A program made the translations under genes and the position numbers. Below, in pieces: positions 1 through 10,296 of a stretch of DNA of 64,000 bases. The stretch covers positions 1 through 64,000 of the forward strand of contig QANZ01035879.1 of assembly GCA_003254925.1 (NCBI GenBank), written 5' to 3'. Below the pieces are notes generated by a model. It did not search any database and was not told the origin of the DNA. It was given only the letters and a program-made list of their open reading frames with translations. This DNA is from Chamaecrista fasciculata (taxonomy: Eukaryota > Streptophyta > Magnoliopsida > Fabales > Fabaceae). Each line of letters opens with the position of its first letter. Within the stretch, counting starts at the first letter, position 1.

Positions 1-162
1 ATATATATGAAATAAACAATTACAAAAGGGAAAGATAATATGTCACCACCCCTATAGAAGCACGTGACCGGCACACATGTGACCGGCACACATGTGGATC
101 AATCCCACATCGTAAGCACACTCATTTCAGAATGCACAGTCTCATCATCCACATCTAGAGTC

Positions 163-667
163 ATCAAAACGAGCCAAACTTAGTGGGTTGGCTCGTTCAA
201 CTCGCCAAATTAGCGAGTCGAGTTGAGAAAATCTAGTTCGCCAAAAATTATAACTCGTGTGGGTTGACCCACTTACCTCGCAGCTCGTGGTGAGCTAACT
301 CGAGTGAGTTGGCGAGTTAGTGAGGCAACCCACCTTATTTAAAAAAATATATAAATATATATAATTTTTGATGTAGTGATTAATTATTAGTATTAAATGG
401 TTATGATATTGATATAATTTGTCTTAATTTTCATGAATTTTATTAAGAAAGTTAATACAAATATTTTTAATTTAAAAAAGTGGGAAAAAATTAAAAAGAA
501 AAAAAATAAAAAACAAAATTTAGTGACTAGTGGGTTAAGTGGACTAACCCGGCTCACCAAGTTGGCGAGTCGGGTTAGCAAAACTTGACTCGTCTGGAAT
601 TTTTGGCTCACGTGAGCCGTGACTCGTGACGAACCAGTTCGAATAAGCTAAAATAGCTCGTTTTGAT
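163..667. mobile_element. non-autonomous TIR element, hAT-like MITE
   Basis: The ends are perfect 12-bp inverted repeats, atcaaaacgagc at 163-174 and its complement at 656-667. Inside both ends are many short subterminal repeats around gcgagt and gtgggtt, a layout typical of hAT-type non-autonomous elements. The centre is AT-rich and has no coding capacity. I found no clear 8-bp target duplication, so the superfamily is an inference. Confidence 0.55.
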
Positions 668-754
668 AGCGGCACATGAGTAAATTCAGTTTAAGTGAAA
701 GGAAGTTCATGAGGGAATTGAGTGAATTAAACTGCTTAGGCGGCATTAAAAAAA

Positions 755-1827
755 GGGTAAATTACACAAAAAGGTCATGTGGTTTGGCCCATTTTCAGAT
801 AGGGTCCATGTGGTTTTAAAAGTGTCAAATTAGGGGTCTGTGGTTTCCTTTGTTAACAAATAGGGTTCCAGGTGGTTTTTTCCATCCAAATTAACAGAGC
901 CAGGTTACAATAAATTTTAAGGTGGACTGTTTTGTAATTTGAGTTTTTTTTTCTGTTAAAACAAATTAAAAAAAGTACTATTTTGTAATTTGAACCAAAA
1001 TATAATAAAAAGCCAAGCAAATCCACGGTGGTTTCTGGGTTAGAAATAACGCAGACCATCACCCCTAAATTGATTTCATCTCCGATCTGCATCTCCATCT
1101 CCATCAAGTTGATTTCATCTTCATCTCCATCTCCAATCGCCTCAATTGATTTGCTTTGCTCTTATTATAATCAAAACACCCCTAAATTGATTTCGTCGGC
1201 TCTCGCTCTTGCTCTTGCTCTTCTTCTCCTTCTTGGCTTTGTTGTCTTGGATGACGGCGTGGCTCCCTATGTCCACATGGTTGTGGCTCTTCCTCTTGTT
1301 CTTGTTGTTCTTGCTTGCTGTCTCCTCGTCTATGTCCAATATAATGCCTGTGCCAATTAATTAATTATAATGATTTGAACAAGCACAAAAATTATTTACT
1401 GTTGTCGATAATTCAGATTTATATGTGTGTGTAAATCTGAATGTTTGGTGTAAATCTTACTCTCATTGATTTTTGTCCTTCCTCCAGCTTGGAGATGGAG
1501 ATTAGAGATCGGAGATTGGAGATGAAGATGAAATTAATTTAGGGTTTATATTTTGCTTTTTGTGGATTTGTTTTGCACTTGTTATATTTTGGTTTGTAAA
1601 ATAGTTCTTTTTTAATTTGTTTTAATAGAAAAAACGTTCAAATTACAAGACAATTTTAATAGAAAAATTCATTTTAACATGGTTTTGTTAATTTGGATGG
1701 AAAAAACTATCTGAGACCCTATTTGCTAACGGAGAAAACCACATGCCCTCAATTTGACACTTTTTAAACCACAAGGACTTTACCTGAAAATGGACCAAAT
1801 CACAGGGTCCTTTTGTGTAATTTACTC
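755..1827. mobile_element. Mutator-like non-autonomous element with long TIRs
   Basis: Inverted repeats start gggtaaattacac at 755 and end in the near-complement at 1827. They can be followed inward for about 340-370 bp on each side (755-1120 and 1490-1827). The flanks are ttaaaaaaa (746-754) and taaaaaaaa (1828-1836): a perfect 8-bp or a one-mismatch 9-bp target duplication. Long TIRs and a ~9-bp duplication are the Mutator pattern. The short unique middle (1140-1350) holds a Lys/Ser-rich minus-strand reading frame that may be captured host sequence; it is not recognisable with confidence. Confidence 0.75.
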
Positions 1828-1836
1828 TAAAAAAAA

Positions 1837-2379
1837 CCATAATAGTACTAAATAATTAAGATTTTCTTCGCAATAAAATAATGTTGTTTTTAATTAGTCC
1901 ATCAATTATTTCTTTTGTTTATTTTTGTGGATATGTTTGCTGAAATATATGGACTGTTTTTTATTCAATAAAAAAAATATTCAAATATTTATTTTCATAT
2001 CTAGTAAATAATTATTCAAATTTTTATATAAAATAAGAGAAGTTCAAACAGTACTGGAGGTTCATTAGTGCAGATGGAATGAAGGTTAGTTTCAACGGCT
2101 CTCTGACTTCAAGACCTTTTTCTAGGGAGGTCTTCTTCATTCTTTTCTATTCCCTTTTTCTACTCTTTTTGTTATCTTTAATATAAAAAAATTATGTTTG
2201 TTTGTTTTTTTTTTTTGTCAGATACACAAAGATGCAGACTTCCCTTATGTTTTGAGAATATGTGACCATTGAATCATCTTTAAAAACATGCTTAGACAAC
2301 CTCTGATTTAATAAATTAAGATGTGAGAAACTCTTCACTCTTAATATCAAAGGAATAAATTAAGGCGTGTTTTTTTCCT
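1837..2379. other. AT-rich intergenic stretch
   Basis: No coding potential, RNA gene or clear repeat boundary is visible. It is long A/T runs with no convincing structure. Confidence 0.5.
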
Positions 2380-2985
2380 TGTTGTCAAACATGAGTGTTC
2401 ACTCTCAATGATGTGATCCCAACTTTTGCAAATTTCAACTCCCATCACCTTCGCTGCGATATTGGTTGTCCGCTGTGTGCAGGTGCAGATGACTTTATCT
2501 CGCACACGTTCCTCCAATGTAGCTTCGCTAAAGCGGTTTGGTTTGGGTTACCTATCTCTATCAAATATCATCAGAGCCGCTGCAGCTTTCACACTTGGTT
2601 TACTAGCTGGATCATCCGTTGGCGTCGTAACAAAGACCGGGTCTCTGAAGCTTGGCTTTCAATCCTGGTAGGTCTTAATCTTATTTAGAATTGCAGGAAT
2701 GAAGCAGTTTGAAAGAGAGTAAAACCCGACCTTGTTGCGGCTGTTAGGATCATTCAATCTTCTATTTTACGTTATGCTAATGCTTTTGATTGTCATTTTT
2801 CGTTATCTTCTTATGAATACTCAGGCTTTTGAGTTTTTCACATCCTCGAGTCACGAATAGAGGGCTCTTACTTTATAGCCTAGTGAGAGCTCCTAGATTC
2901 ATGACTTCGGATTGTTGTCTCTGTACTCTGTCACCGTATTTTATATATAAATATTTTCTTTCGAACAAAAACAAAAAGATATATA
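2380..2985 (+). pseudogene. LINE ORF2 C-terminal fragment (zf-RVT region)
   Basis: The plus strand encodes a zinc-binding reverse-transcriptase tail, the zf-RVT domain of plant L1-type LINEs. It shows a CPLCAGADD motif followed by HTFLQCSFAKAVWFGLP at about 2480-2560. Reading continues with in-frame stops (for example after LVGLNLI at 2686), so it is dead. It runs into an (AT)n tract near 2979-2994. The reverse transcriptase core is absent, so this is a 5'-truncated relic. Confidence 0.7.
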
Positions 2986-3003
2986 TATATATATACATTT
3001 GTA

Positions 3004-3344
3004 GGCGAAAATGTAAATTTGGTCCTATATCTTTAGTTTAATTCCCAATTTAATCTTGTAGTTTTTTTTGTTGTACTTTTGGTTTCATATCTTTGGTTCA
3101 AATCCCAAATTGGTCTCATATTTTTTTTTGTTACAGAATTGGTCTCATTTTTTGGTCAGGTAAATTTTTTGGAAAGATGTGAGATCAATTCTTCAACTTG
3201 ACCAAAAGATACGAGACTAAAAATGATATAAGCTCAAATTGAGACCTTTTGCAAAAATATGAGATCAAAAGTGCAACAAAAAAATATACCAGACCAAATT
3301 AAGAACTAAGCAAAAGAGATGAGACCAAATTTGCATTTTGACTT
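3004..3344. mobile_element. Mutator-like MITE
   Basis: A 341-bp element is flanked by a perfect 9-bp duplication, acatttgta, at 2995-3003 and 3345-3353. Terminal inverted repeats are long and imperfect: ggcgaaaatgtaaatttggt on the left against its near-complement on the right. Both arms are made of 'aatttggtc' type segments. No coding content. The duplication length and long TIRs place it with Mutator-like elements. Confidence 0.8.
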
Positions 3345-3353
3345 ACATTTGTA

Positions 3354-3940
3354 TGGATTGGTTTAAATTCATTGCAGTTTTATACAATTCACTCTTTGTA
3401 TTTTTTTTTGTGCATTTTAAAAAGAGAAAATAAAAAATAGAGAAAAAAAATATGAGTCTCACATATATATTATAGTTTGGAACTTATACATTCCCTCTCT
3501 ATCTCTTCCTTTTTCTCTCTCCAAAATGCAAAAAATGAAAATGCATAGCACTTTCCTAATCTTGAACTCAATAAAAAAAATTTGGCTAATGTTTTCTTTT
3601 TCTTATTCGTTTTAAGTTCATTATTTTTCACTACAAAGAAATAGTATATGGCGGCCTTTTTTATTGCATTCAGGGTGGCTGAATCATTCAGCCACAGTTA
3701 TAACTTATAAGTTATAACCACAGTTAATAGCTTATTTTGGATTGCTTTAATTAATGTAAGGAGAATGCTATAATAAGCTCTGTTGCCCCCAACAAATTAA
3801 TTTTCTAAAAAGAAGTACATGTGACCCCCAACATTCCACAATCCAACGGTGAAAAATGCATTTGCTACAATAAACCATCTTTTTTTAAGCATTTTCCTTA
3901 ATGTAATGAGCTTTAGTAAATTAGATTATTATTTTATGAA
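3354..3940. other. AT-rich intergenic stretch
   Basis: No gene is visible. It contains poly-A/poly-T runs and a short imperfect palindrome around 3695-3735, but no element boundaries that I can support. Confidence 0.45.
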
Positions 3941-4509
3941 TAGTGCCTGTGAAGTATCGACATTTCATTTCGAAGGCGTGTCGTAGTACGACGCCCATAA
4001 GATATATATTCATAAGTTTTAGAATATAAAATCAATTTTTTTTATAATTTTAACATGACAAACAATAAAAATAATAACACATATGACACATGTGTCAGAG
4101 TGTCCATGTCCGTATTGTGTCTCGTGTTCGTGTCAATGTCCATGCTTCATAGAAGAAAGCATATGAAGCATGGAAACTTTATTTTGAAAGCGTGTTGTCG
4201 TGTTAGACATGTGTCCGTAGTTGACACCCCTACAACACTCATACGACACATATTCATAAGTTTCAAAGTATAAAATCAATTTTTTGTGACTTTAACATGA
4301 CAAACAATAGAAAATAATGACACATAAGACATATAATATCAATAAATATTGTAATTTTTAAAGTTTTTATTAAAATTAATGAATTTTTAATTATTTATAT
4401 ATATAAATATATGTCGTTCATGTCGTGTCGCGTAATTTTAAGAATTTGACGTGTCGATGTGTTTGCGTCATGCCCTGCATCTGTGTCAGTGTACATGTTT
4501 CATAGAATA
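3941..4509. repeat. dispersed repeat, two adjacent copies of a 'gtgtcc' family
   Basis: Two related segments (about 3948-4145 and 4150-4509) share the order 'tgaag..', 'cataagttt..agtataaaatcaattttt', 'aacatgacaaacaata' and a terminal block rich in gtgtc/catgtcc ending in ttcatag. A third copy in opposite orientation lies at 5400-5670. This looks like the ends of a TIR transposon family whose complete structure is broken by the LINE insertion at 4523. No protein is encoded. Confidence 0.5.
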
Positions 4510-4522
4510 ACACTAATGTGCT

Positions 4523-5217
4523 CTTTTTTGCTTGAAAAATAATTCATTCAAAAGCAAGGCAAAGTTAAGCACAATACAAACGAAAACAAAGTAAAAATAG
4601 TCAATCCCTCCCTAGCATAAACAACAACACTAGACAGGATAACAACTGATAAAGGTGGGGGTTTACAATCCATCCAAAAGGACCCATCCTCGTTTTAGAC
4701 AAATTGGCAAGATAATCAACTGACAAGTTAGCGGATCTAGGGATCTAACTAAAGCTACAATCATCTAACAAACGAGAAACATAAATAAAGTCATCTAAAA
4801 GAGACAAACCCTTCTAAATAGGACAGTAGACAACCCCAATGGTTGTTCTAAAAAAAGACATAAACAAACTCAAAGCAATAATAATAAGATAATAAAACGA
4901 AACGACGTTATGGAAGAGCACAAAAAATTAGGACCAAACCAGGAAGTCGTTGTGGAAGTCAGAAGCCGCCGTGGAATGCCTAGTCTAGATTCGCTGCCAC
5001 AGAAAGCCGCCATGGGAGCCCTGATCCAAAACGTCGTCCCCACAAAACTCTAAAACTAGAGGGTGGGCTGTCGCTGCTAAGACAGCGGTGGCCCAAAGTT
5101 TCACTTAGAAAAACTCTCACAGCGGAGAGGGTTTTCTCTCACGAAGGAGAAGTTTTAGGGTCGGCTTAGAACTTGCTCCCTTTTTTCTTTTTAAATTAAT
5201 AGTTGTTGTTAGGCCGT
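4523..5217 (-). mobile_element. internally deleted LINE insertion with 13-bp target duplication
   Basis: A 695-bp insertion is bounded by the perfect 13-bp duplication acactaatgtgct at 4510-4522 and 5218-5230. On the minus strand the 5' part (5217 to about 4920) is a GC-richer leader. It is followed by an RNase H-like tail of plant LINEs (RSANLSVDYLANLS, about 4690-4760) with an in-frame stop just before it. A short A-run lies at the 3' end (4523-4530). Endonuclease and reverse transcriptase are missing, so it is a LINE-derived non-autonomous or internally deleted copy. Confidence 0.7.
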
Positions 5218-5399
5218 ACACTAATGTGCTTCAGTATGCAATGATTATGATAGGTAGAATAAATTCTATCAATATTTTAAAACTATAGGAATAGAAATGA
5301 TAATTAACTTTAATGGAAAGTAATGATGTGTTTGATATTACTTTATGATAAATGGAATGTAATTAATGTAGTGGATTTTCTTTAAAGTTTTGTGTTTGG

Positions 5400-5670
5400 T
5401 ATTATTTTAACGTGGTCTATGAAGTACAGACACTGATACGAAGATGAGACACAACACGAACACGGATATACTGACACGTTAAATTATTAAAATTACACAA
5501 CACGACACGGCATATATTTATATATATAAATAATTAAAAATTCATAAATTTTGATGAAAATTTTAAAATACAATATCTATTCATAATATATGTTATATGT
5601 GATATTATTTTCTATTGTTTGTCATGATAAAGTCACAAAAAATTGATTTTATATTCTGAAATTTATGAAT
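5400..5670. repeat. inverted copy of the 'gtgtcc' dispersed repeat
   Basis: This segment reads as the complement of the 3941-4509 repeats: 'ctatgaagtacagacac', 'gacacaacacgaacacgg', 'cacaacacgacacgg', then the conserved 'tattgtttgtcatg' and 'aaaaattgattttatattc' blocks. Together with the earlier copies it may be the other arm of one TIR element later split by the LINE at 4523-5217. Confidence 0.5.
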
Positions 5671-5681
5671 ATATATATATA

Positions 5682-5881
5682 TCTTATATTATATGGCTCC
5701 ACCCCTTTCTGGTTGTCCACATTTTAAAACTATAGTACAAAATCAATAATAAGAGGAACATTATTATTTGATCCATTCTTTTTTACTGAGTTAACGATTT
5801 AGTCCCTCATTTTTTTTGGGTGAACTCTCATTTATTTTACATATATATTTGCGTGCCCGTTAGGGCACGCAAAGCCCCTAG
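5682..5881 (+). mobile_element. non-autonomous mini-Helitron
   Basis: The 200-bp element starts with TC after an A (5681/5682). It ends with CTAG before a T (5878-5881/5882). A GC-rich hairpin, gcgtgcccgttagggcacgc (5851-5870), sits a few bases before the end, as in Helitron 3' termini. The 5' block 'ttatatggctccacccc' and the 3' hairpin recur in the copy at 8892-9193. No coding content. Confidence 0.75.
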
Positions 5882-6007
5882 TANATTTTTTTATGGAATA
5901 AATAATTTATGTTTTAAAAAATTAATAATTAAAAAATTATTTTTTAAATATTTAAAGATTAAATTATAATTTTTAAAAAAATCATGAACTTTAAAGTAGG
6001 TTTACTC

Positions 6008-6046
<39 letters not shown>

Positions 6047-6526
6047 TAAAAATAAAAGAGTATAAGAAATTGATTTTATTTTATTGCCATGAGAGGTCCA
6101 AGCTCTTGGAGATAGAAGCAAGTGTCTTTTACTTCATAATTCACATGTTACCAATCTATAAAGCCACTTGTAGAAAGTGGGAAAATTTTGAAAGATTTAA
6201 ACTTCTCAAGATAGACATGGCTATCTTTCTTCTCAATGAAATGTCTAGCAATTCAAGCACTTGTGCCTGGTTTTTCTTCTACACAAAAGCTAAATAAATA
6301 TGTGATAAAAAAAAAAAAAAAGGATTCACACTATATGTTGCCAAACTACCACATTCTTTATATCAAAATTGGTTTCATTTATTGATACGTAATAACCATC
6401 ATATGGTGATAGAATAATCAATCAATCACACGTGTAACTTGATGAAAAACTTAATTATTTAATAACTTATTTCCATCATTTAGAATTTAGAAATATTTCT
6501 TTGATAAAAGTATTATTCATATTAAG
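5882..6526. other. AT-rich intergenic stretch with (AAT)n
   Basis: Holds an (AAT)n microsatellite around 6010-6050, the single unresolved base at 5884, and a poly-A run near 6307-6321. No gene is supported; short reading frames here lack any recognisable domain. Confidence 0.5.
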
Positions 6527-6532
6527 AAGTAA

Positions 6533-7305
6533 CTTATTTAGAACTAAAATAAGAGCTAATTAACACCTGACTACAAAGATTATTAGGATTCTCAATTACC
6601 CTCCAACCAACTTTCATCAAAAAAGCATCATTCATCTCAGCCAACTTCTTGATACCCAACCCATCACAAGACTTATCTCTACAAAGAACCTCGCAAATCA
6701 AAGTATGCAACTTCCTACCCTCCTCAGGATGACCCAAAATAAAGTTTCTTTGGAGTCTTTCAATTTCATCGCAAATGCCTTTAGGGATAGGGGCTCGGGT
6801 AGACTGCATAGAGTAATACGGGATAGAAGAAATCATAGATTTGGCAAGAGTGATCCTACCCACCATAGATAAACAATTGGCTTTCCAACCAGAGAACCTA
6901 GCTCTAACTTTATCTAAAATTCTAGTAAAATCCTTCATCACAAATGTCCGATCGAAATCCTTGCCATTGTTCGTGATATTCGAAGTTCGCTTGATTGCTT
7001 CAATGGTTGGAGGATTAATCATGTGTGGAGGGAGGCAAATTTCTGCGCACACTATCTGGCGAACATAGGAGCAGATCACTGTGATAATGGCGAGGTTCTG
7101 GTTTGGGATGTTCCTCCGCCGGGATTGAATTTGCTTTTGTTAAGAGATAATTTAGGGTTAGGTCATGAGAGAGGTATGAGGCGCTGAGTTGTCTTGAGCA
7201 TCGTTTATGCCTTGCTCGTGTGATGTTTGTGTTTCTTTTGGCTTTACTGTCGTTTTTGTGCTTTGTTTTTTGCCTTTGAGGCCCATTCTCACAAAAAAAA
7301 AAAAG
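6533..7305. mobile_element. LINE insertion with 5' inversion (twin-priming structure)
   Basis: Two pieces of one type of LINE lie back to back. 6540 to about 6940 is on the minus strand: the C-terminal part of reverse transcriptase, with RFSGWKANCLSMVGRITLAK and the downstream GLGIKKLAEMNDAFL block. About 6940-7305 is on the plus strand: the RNase H tail (VWREANFCAHYLANIGA), stop, 3' UTR and a 12-A tail ending near 7304. An inverted 5' segment joined to a sense 3' segment with poly(A) is what twin priming produces. The zf-RVT region between the two pieces is missing. A short aagtaa at 6527-6532 and 7303-7308 may be the target duplication, but it overlaps the A-tail. Confidence 0.7.
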
Positions 7306-7617
7306 TAAGAGCCCGTTTGGATTGACTTGTAAAAAAAGAATTTTATTTATCAAACTTTTTAAAAAAGATCTTTTAACTAAAGGACTTCTATTTTATGTTT
7401 GGATAGTAAAATATTAAAGTACTTTTGAATTAAAAAAGTCATTTAGATGTAAAATAACAAAAGTACTTTTAATTAATCAAATTGACCAAAAAGGACATGG
7501 TCAATGAAGAAACCCCCAATCCTCATTACATAATGTATATTGTAAATTATCTATAAATAATTCATAAAAAAGAACACACCCATAAAAGATAATAATTTTT
7601 ATAAACTAAAGACACTT

Positions 7618-8138
7618 CTAATGATGTTGTAGCATTTGATCCCTGATAGCATCTCGTGTTTGTTCCATTTGTTTAATATCCTCTTCAGTTGTCTTCTCCC
7701 ATCCAACTTGATTAGGCATTGTTGTATTCTCTTCATTGGAATAACGTTCATTCTTTTCAAGTTCGTCAATATTCTCAAAATGCTCAAGAAGACTCAAATC
7801 AGAATCCATTCTTTTTATATAATTGTGAAGAGTAAAACAAGCCCATATAATAGCAAATTGAGATTGAAACTCATAACTAGTCATATTTTGCAAGATCCTC
7901 CACCTTTCTTTACAAACTCCAAACATTCTTTCAATTACACTCCTTAAACTTGAATGATAGTAATTGAATATTTCATTACGTGATCTGAAAGATAGAGCCA
8001 ACCTAAATTGAGGAAGATGATATCTTGTTTTTTTTATATGGCCCTAAGAATCCTTTGAATGTTGGGTATCTAGAATCAACAAGATAATATTTACCTAATA
8101 AAAATTAAATTATCACAAAAGTTTATATAATTTATAAG

Positions 8139-8212
<74 letters not shown>

Positions 8213-8371
8213 GTATGATAACTAACCTTCGGGTGGAAGAGGAAATTTTAATTGTGGACTTCTAAGAGCATCCATGAAAATTCTTGTATCGCAAGCACAA
8301 CCTTTCCAACCAATGTTATCTACTTGCAAATTTTGTTTTACTCTCTTCTTGGGGATTAGCATTGGAGCCAT
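7618..8371 (-). pseudogene. PIF/Harbinger DDE transposase, C-terminal part
   Basis: Two minus-strand coding blocks encode the end of a DDE_Tnp_4 type transposase, the enzyme that would excise and insert the surrounding element. The upstream block (8371 to about 8227) contains GWKGCACDTRIFMDAL and PLPPEG. The downstream block (about 8093 to 7618) starts [11 protein letters not shown] and continues [17 protein letters not shown] and [14 protein letters not shown]. An intron (about 8094-8226) with usable GT and AG ends holds the (AAT)n microsatellite. There is a frame problem near 8000, where the reading passes a stop. The N-terminal half of the catalytic domain, including the first Asp, is missing, so it is not functional. 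Confidence 0.75.
8141..8211. repeat. (AAT)n microsatellite
   Basis: About 23 consecutive AAT units lie inside the apparent intron of the Harbinger transposase remnant. Confidence 0.95.
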
Positions 8372-8891
8372 TCTAGTGATGAGTCAGCTTAAAAGAAATA
8401 TAAAGAAATATACAATTAACCAAGTATATATTGTTACAAAAAACTAACAGCAAGTCGTACTAGTATAAAATAACACTAAGGGCCAAATTGAATATATTCA
8501 TCTGAACCAAATGCACATTAATATTCATCATATATACTAAAACAAAAATATATTGGCTAAAAGGAAAATTTGTTATTGATCCCAAATAAAGAGAGGTACT
8601 TCTATTAAACTATATTCCCAAATCATAACCAGATTCAAAAAAATTCCTTTTCAGACTATTATATAATAAAACACACAATTCATAATCAAATGCTATCTTA
8701 ATTTGAAATGATGTACTGGACATCAACAAACATCAAACAATGTTATTTGAAGAAAACATCAAACAATGTTATTTGAAGAAAACAACATGAATTGAAGGCA
8801 CTTACCTCACACAACTACAATCAAATGCAAAGGAAGATTTAGGTGTGGCAGAGCTAGGTGTAGGGTTTGATAGCATAGTAATATATATATA

Positions 8892-9193
8892 CTAGGGGCT
8901 TGGCGTGCCCTAACGGGCACGCCAATATGCATGTAACATTTGAATTGATTTAAAGTTGAAGATTATATTAAGTTTTTATATTGATAAAAGAGTAAGTTTG
9001 AGACCAATTTGAGAAATTATACAAATATGTAAAACTCATCTAAAATAAATAAAATATTTAGGACCAATTTGAAATTACCTCATATGGGAGAGTGAGTGGG
9101 GAGAGAGAGTGGTGATTTTTTTTTCTTTTTTAATTTTTTAATTCACTATTTTTGACCAACCATAAGGGGTGGAGCCATATAATATAGTATAGA
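8892..9193 (-). mobile_element. non-autonomous mini-Helitron, second copy
   Basis: Read on the minus strand, it begins TCTATACTATATTATATGGC (from 9193) after an A. It ends with a hairpin (gcgtgcccgttagggcacgcc, complement of 8902-8922) and CTAG at 8895-8892, before a T. The terminal blocks match the copy at 5682-5881, while the interiors differ in length and sequence. It sits inside the Harbinger element and is therefore younger than it. Confidence 0.75.
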
Positions 9194-9523
9194 TATATAT
9201 ATATATATATATAGATAAGAAAGGGGAGTGGCTTGATTAGCTCCAATTATTTTGACGGCAAACTGAAAATAATTGGTGCTAATTAACAATATCATTGGAG
9301 CCAATGATATAGACAATAATATATATGTAATTGGCGCCCATTATTTAGTTAGTAGTATATAGCTTCATTCTTCAACTTCTCAAAAAAACTTTATTTTAAC
9401 TTTTTTTTCAACTTCTACTTTTTTTAAAAAAATTACCCGAACAAGATCTTATGTTTATAAAAGATTTTTTTTAATTAAAAAAGTACTTTTTATATCGAAA
9501 AAGCCTATCCAAACGGACTCTAA

Positions 9524-10296
9524 ATCATATATGAAGAAGAGTAAATATGTCAGCTACAAATTTAATGAAGCCACTAGGTGCGTGCATCTGCCATATCACT
9601 TTAGACAGAAGAAAAACTCAAGTGAGGGGACTAAAAGTCTGATACAAGAGAAAAATTACTGACTAATAAATCATTTCAATGGCATACTTCAACATGGTTC
9701 CAAGAATAATAACCCCAAACCGATTAAGACCACCCAAGCCTATGACCAATGCTCTCACTGATGCACCTGTTTTATTGCAAAAACAAAAATTATTCATGTT
9801 AATATTTTATCAGGAATGGGCTACCAACAATAGGTCAAAACAATACAAGAAGAACCTGAATTACCATTTCTTCTCCTTAAAAAAATCTTTCGACACCTCC
9901 AAGGCTCCAACCCAATTTGCCCATATTCTTCACACATATTCTTTTCTCCTACTCCTTTGAGAAGAAGAACTTGTTTTTTGTAAAGACAGGAACCTATATA
10001 AAATATTTCCATGCATAACAAGTAAGCAAATCAGAAAGAAAGAAAAACTTCATTCAACTTCTCTAAAAGGATGTCATAAGAGAACTTCTTCTCTATGGGA
10101 TTTGTGTTGATTCCAAGGCTGGTAAGGAATTTTTATCACTCTACCTTATATCTCCTTGAAAATCACTATATCTATGTGTAAGAGGTGATGGTTGGATGAT
10201 GCTAAACTTTTTTCAATTTGAACTTAGGAGAACACATTTGTGTTCTAGAGGTGCTGGCCTGAAGTCTTGGGGACAACAAAAGTAAGACTAGACATT
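9524..10296. other. intergenic stretch with an unassigned minus-strand coding-like segment
   Basis: The minus strand has an open segment at about 9660-9775 (residues GASVRALVIGLGGL). It is preceded by what could be a splice acceptor (pyrimidines then ACAG). Another short open segment lies at 9821-10021. I do not recognise either and see no continuation, so I treat them as a possible gene relic only. Nothing else stands out. Confidence 0.25.

Larger units (their letters stand above)
7309..9520 (-). mobile_element. PIF/Harbinger-type transposon, decayed
   Basis: The terminal inverted repeats are gagcccgtttggat at 7309 and its near-complement ending at 9520, flanked by a 3-bp TAA duplication (7306-7308 and 9521-9523). 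Preference for TAA/TTA targets is the PIF/Harbinger signature. The body carries a truncated DDE transposase on the minus strand. It also contains a nested mini-Helitron (8892-9193) and a long (AAT)n tract. It inserted directly next to the poly(A) tail of the LINE at 6533-7305. Confidence 0.8.

Noticed and set aside
4055-4273. Small plus-strand reading frame in the gtgtcc repeats
   Set aside because: It lies wholly within a dispersed repeat, has low complexity and no start context or homology.
3941-5670. One intact TIR transposon spanning both gtgtcc repeat blocks
   Set aside because: The left side has two non-identical copies and I could not define matching outer ends or a target duplication.
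9660-9775. An exon of a methyltransferase-like gene (ALVIGLGG motif)
   Set aside because: The match is only a few residues, with no further exons or conserved blocks.
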